Below, piece by piece: positions 61,738 to 64,000 of a stretch of 64,000 nt of DNA. Each line of letters starts with the position of its first letter. The first letter of the stretch is position 1. The notes under the pieces were generated by a model. That model made no database searches. It was not told the origin of the DNA and worked only from the letters and a program-made list of their open reading frames with translations. The stretch comes from Melioribacteraceae bacterium (GTDB taxonomy: Bacteria > Bacteroidota > Ignavibacteria > Ignavibacteriales > Melioribacteraceae). The stretch is from NCBI GenBank assembly GCA_016342755.1, contig JAEINS010000013.1, positions 1 through 64,000 of the forward strand, given 5' to 3'. Position numbers and translations under genes: made by a program.

Positions 61738-63110
61738 AACCCAAATTTTTCAAGTCTTCTGTATAAAGATGTTCTTGTTAATCCTAACTCTTTAGCTGCT
61801 TTAGAAATATTACCATCATGTTTTTTTACAATTTTTTTAATGATGTTTTTTTCGATCTCTTCCAGATTGTAAGTATCAAAAATTAAGCTCGTATTATTCT
61901 TATTTCTTCTTGGTAAAAATATATCTTCTGAAGTTAAAATGGGACTCTCACTCATAATAACGCTTCTTTCAAGTGTATGCTGAAGTTCTCTAATATTTCC
62001 CGGCCATGTGTAATTTTTCATTTTATCAAGTGCTGATTTCGATATATCCAGAGAATCCTTATTATATTTTTTTCTAAATGATATTAAAAAATGTTCAGAA
62101 AGAAGCGGAATATCTTCAACTCTTTCTCTAAGCGGCGGCAGATTTATTTCAACAGTATTTATCCTGTATAAAAGATCTTGTCTAAATTTACTCTCGTTAA
62201 CCATATTGCTTAAAGGCATATTGGTAGCACAGATTAGGCGTATATCAATGGGTATTAACTTGTTAGAGCCAACTCTGCGGACTTCTCTGTTCTGCAAAAC
62301 CGAAAGGAGTTTAGGCTGAAGTTCCAAAGGCAAATTTCCAATCTCGTCTAAAAATAAAGAGCCGCCCGAAGCAATTTCAAATCTGCCTGCTCTGTCTTCG
62401 CGTGCGTCAGTAAAAGCTCCCTTTACATGTCCAAATAGTTCGCTCTCAAAAAGTGTTGATGAGATAGCACCCATATCAAGATTTATGAAAGCTTCTTCAG
62501 CCCGCTGCGACTGCCGATGCAGAGCCCGGGCAACTAATTCTTTCCCGGTTCCATTTTCACCAAGTATTAAAACATTTGCCTCAGTTAAAGCAACTTTGTT
62601 TATGATATCAAAAACTTCTTTCATTTTATCAGAAATTCCAATTAGATTATGAAATTTTTGATCGAGATCATTACTTAATTGTTTCTGCTGATTACGCAGA
62701 TTAGCAAGTGCTACTTTCGATTCGCGCAGTTTTAATGCCGATGTAATTGTTGTTAGAAATTTTTCATTCTGCCAGGGTTTTAGAACAAAATCTGTAGCAC
62801 CTTCCTTAACGGCTTTTACTGCCATTTCAACATCGCCAAAGGCGGTAATCAGAAGTACTACAGCCGACGGATCGATTTGTATTATTTTATTCAGCCAGTA
62901 AAAACCTTCATGCCCGCTTGTAACATCCTGAGTGAAATTCATATCAAGAAGAATAACATCGTAGTTTTCTTTGTCTAAAAGGTTTGGGATTTTATTTGGA
63001 TCTTCTTCAGTTGTTATAAAATCGATATGAGGTTTTAACAATAGTTTTGCGGCAAGTAAAACATCGGGGTTATCATCTACTATTAATATTTTTGTTTTTT
63101 CTTTTTGCAT
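61734..63110 (-). CDS. Sigma-54-dependent response regulator (NtrC family)
   Basis: A 458-residue enhancer-binding protein. The receiver has D12/D13 and phospho-acceptor D56 in ILLDMNF. The AAA+ domain has Walker A GENGTGKELVAR (about 183), Walker B GGSLFLDEIGNLP and the sigma-54 contact loop as GAFTDA instead of GAFTGA. The C-terminal Fis helix-turn-helix is GNISKAAKELGLTRTSLYRRL. It is encoded upstream of its kinase and divergent from an efflux adaptor whose promoter region carries a sigma-54-like box and two palindromes. Confidence 0.95.
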   Translation of the reverse strand: MQKEKTKILIVDDNPDVLLAAKLLLKPHIDFITTEEDPNKIPNLLDKENYDVILLDMNFTQDVTSGHEGFYWLNKIIQIDPSAVVLLITAFGDVEMAVKAVKEGATDFVLKPWQNEKFLTTITSALKLRESKVALANLRNQQKQLSNDLDQKFHNLIGISDKMKEVFDIINKVALTEANVLILGENGTGKELVARALHRQSQRAEEAFINLDMGAISSTLFESELFGHVKGAFTDAREDRAGRFEIASGGSLFLDEIGNLPLELQPKLLSVLQNREVRRVGSNKLIPIDIRLICATNMPLSNMVNESKFRQDLLYRINTVEINLPPLRERVEDIPLLSEHFLISFRKKYNKDSLDISKSALDKMKNYTWPGNIRELQHTLERSVIMSESPILTSEDIFLPRRNKNNTSLIFDTYNLEEIEKNIIKKIVKKHDGNISKAAKELGLTRTSLYRRLEKFGL

Positions 63111-63197
63111 TTAGAATTTAGCTTTAATAAAAAGAATCTTATAACAATAATTATACCTTGCAATTTGATCTGGAAATTAAAGAAAAAAAAACAAAGA

Positions 63198-63213
63198 TGT
63201 TCGATTCCGAACA
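63198..63213. promoter_or_regulatory. Palindrome 1, candidate enhancer site
   Basis: TGTTCG-ATTC-CGAACA is a perfect 6-bp inverted repeat, centred 21 bp from palindrome 2 and about 93 bp upstream of the sigma-54-like box. Confidence 0.6.
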
Positions 63214-63220
63214 CAATAAA

Positions 63221-63232
63221 TACGATATCGTA
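63221..63232. promoter_or_regulatory. Palindrome 2, candidate enhancer site
   Basis: TACGATATCGTA is fully self-complementary. It shares TnCGATnnCGnA with palindrome 1, two helical turns away. Confidence 0.6.
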
Positions 63233-63295
63233 CACTTCTTTTATTGATTCATAAAAAATAGGTTAATATTAAAATGAAATTGGAGAATAATATTC

Positions 63296-63311
63296 AGGCA
63301 CATTTGTTGAA
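63296..63311 (+). promoter_or_regulatory. Sigma-54-like promoter of efflux adaptor operon
   Basis: AGGCAC-N5-TTGAA against the consensus TGGCAC-N5-TTGCA: the GG and the spacing fit, while the C of the -12 GC is A. The predicted start near 63323 is about 15 bp before the ATG at 63338. Confidence 0.55.
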
Positions 63312-63337
63312 TATTTAATAAAAAAAAAGTGCGGGTT

Positions 63338-64000
63338 ATGGATAGACAAATTGAAAAGAAGTTTTGGTCATTAAAAAGAATTCTGGGAATATCGTTCGGG
63401 ATTTTATTTTTAGCATTTATAGTTTACAGTTTTGTTTTTGGCGACAGCAGCAGAAAGCTAAATGTTGATAAAGACAGAATAACAATTTCAACAGTCAGAG
63501 TTGAAGCGTTCCGTGAATTCATACCTCCTATTGGTGAAGTGATGCCGATAGAAACGTTCTTTCTTGATGTAACTGAAGGAGGAAGAATTGTTGAAAAATT
63601 TATTGAAGAAGGAGCTTTTGTTGATATTGGTGATCCGATAATTAAATTGGATAACCCGACTCTGTCGTTAAGTTTAATGTTTAACGAGTCGCAAGTTTTC
63701 CAGTCCTTAAACGATCTTCGCGGCACCAGACTGCAGATGGAGCAATATAAATTAGATATAAAAAGAAGATTGCTTGATATCGATTTTCAGATAAAATCGC
63801 AGAAGCGTGAATATGAACTGAGAAAAAAGTTGTTTGAAAAAGGACTGGGTTCACAAATTGAATACGAAGAGAGCAAGGATAATTACGATTATTTAAAAGA
63901 GTATAAGGCCTTAACACTCGAAACACAGCGTCAGGACTCACTTTTTAGAGTAGAGCAGATTAGAAATCAGGAGAGCAATGTTAAACAAATGGAACTTAGT
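63338..64000 (+). CDS. HlyD-family periplasmic adaptor of an efflux system (partial)
   Basis: Read directly from the sequence; 221 codons are open to the window edge. An N-terminal membrane anchor (about residues 14-34: LGISFGILFLAFIVYSFVFG) is followed by a lipoyl/barrel half (TEGGRIVEKFIEEGAFVDIG). A long alpha-helical hairpin starts near residue 115 (LDIKRRLLDIDFQIKSQKRE). This is the plan of RND or ABC efflux adaptors of the HlyD/MacA type. The rest of the hairpin and the second barrel lie beyond 64000. It is divergent from the sigma-54 regulator and probably controlled by it. Confidence 0.85.
   Translation, partial: MDRQIEKKFWSLKRILGISFGILFLAFIVYSFVFGDSSRKLNVDKDRITISTVRVEAFREFIPPIGEVMPIETFFLDVTEGGRIVEKFIEEGAFVDIGDPIIKLDNPTLSLSLMFNESQVFQSLNDLRGTRLQMEQYKLDIKRRLLDIDFQIKSQKREYELRKKLFEKGLGSQIEYEESKDNYDYLKEYKALTLETQRQDSLFRVEQIRNQESNVKQMELS

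Noticed and set aside
1-64000. rRNA, tRNA, CRISPR arrays, intact insertion sequences or prophage genes
   Set aside because: None could be recognised by eye. Spacers are short and the coding content is fully assigned except in the 27.7-30.3 kb patch.

Overview
The window is about 64 kb of AT-rich bacterial chromosome. The gene content points to the Bacteroidota/Chlorobiota/Ignavibacteriota side of the tree, most likely an Ignavibacteria-like organism (inference from gene families, not from a marker tree). Supporting signs are an S46 dipeptidyl-peptidase, a two-component-type propeller protein, a TonB receptor with a carboxypeptidase-regulatory domain, lipid A genes (Gram-negative envelope), many secreted or lipoproteins, GH2/GH20 carbohydrate proteins, and several TAnnTTTG boxes of the Bacteroidetes promoter type. 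I saw no rRNA, tRNA, CRISPR array, intact insertion sequence or phage.

Layout. 0-3.3 kb: a hybrid sensor kinase whose receiver domain has lost its front end, then an ECF sigma / membrane anti-sigma / YbjQ unit. 3.4-12.4 kb: nitroreductase, S46 peptidase, acyl-CoA synthetase, outer-membrane barrel, an LpoB-COG3014 lipoprotein pair, and a BtpA-family protein. 12.5-17.8 kb: a periplasmic-sensing kinase, an OmpR-type regulator and a dicarboxylate/glutamate symporter in one operon, beside two secreted-protein genes that share an identical triple TGTCAT operator-like array. A 45-residue membrane microprotein lies divergent to the kinase. 18-25.3 kb: lipoprotein, thioredoxin, short RecQ, MATE pump, and a complete riboflavin operon ribD-ribE-ribBA-ribH. 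25.4-27.6 kb: Mrp, NifU-like protein and triose-phosphate isomerase.

27.7-30.3 kb is the only clearly accessory patch. It holds a decayed nuclease-like/SEC-C pseudogene, the tail of another lost gene, a 54-bp palindrome and an AAA/DUF4143 ATPase. 30.3-48.9 kb: a glycosidase-like protein fused to a Yip1-like membrane domain, SMC, HAD phosphatase, lpxB-DUF374-lpxK, pyruvate phosphate dikinase with a histone H1-like tail, queA, ispD, plsY, gpsA, recG. 49-59.8 kb: propeller/PP2C phosphatase, TonB receptor, two lipoproteins, galE and a GH20 hexosaminidase. 59.8-64 kb: an HU protein, then an NtrY/NtrC-like pair divergent from an HlyD-type efflux adaptor that runs off the window. The divergent spacer carries a sigma-54-like promoter with two palindromes 21 bp apart upstream of it.

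Most of the window is housekeeping. The parts that deserve attention are the regulatory architectures at 12.9-18 kb and 63.1-63.4 kb, the covarying palindrome pair at 6.2 kb, the scar at 27.7-28.8 kb, and the unusual fusions (PPDK tail, glycosidase-Yip1).
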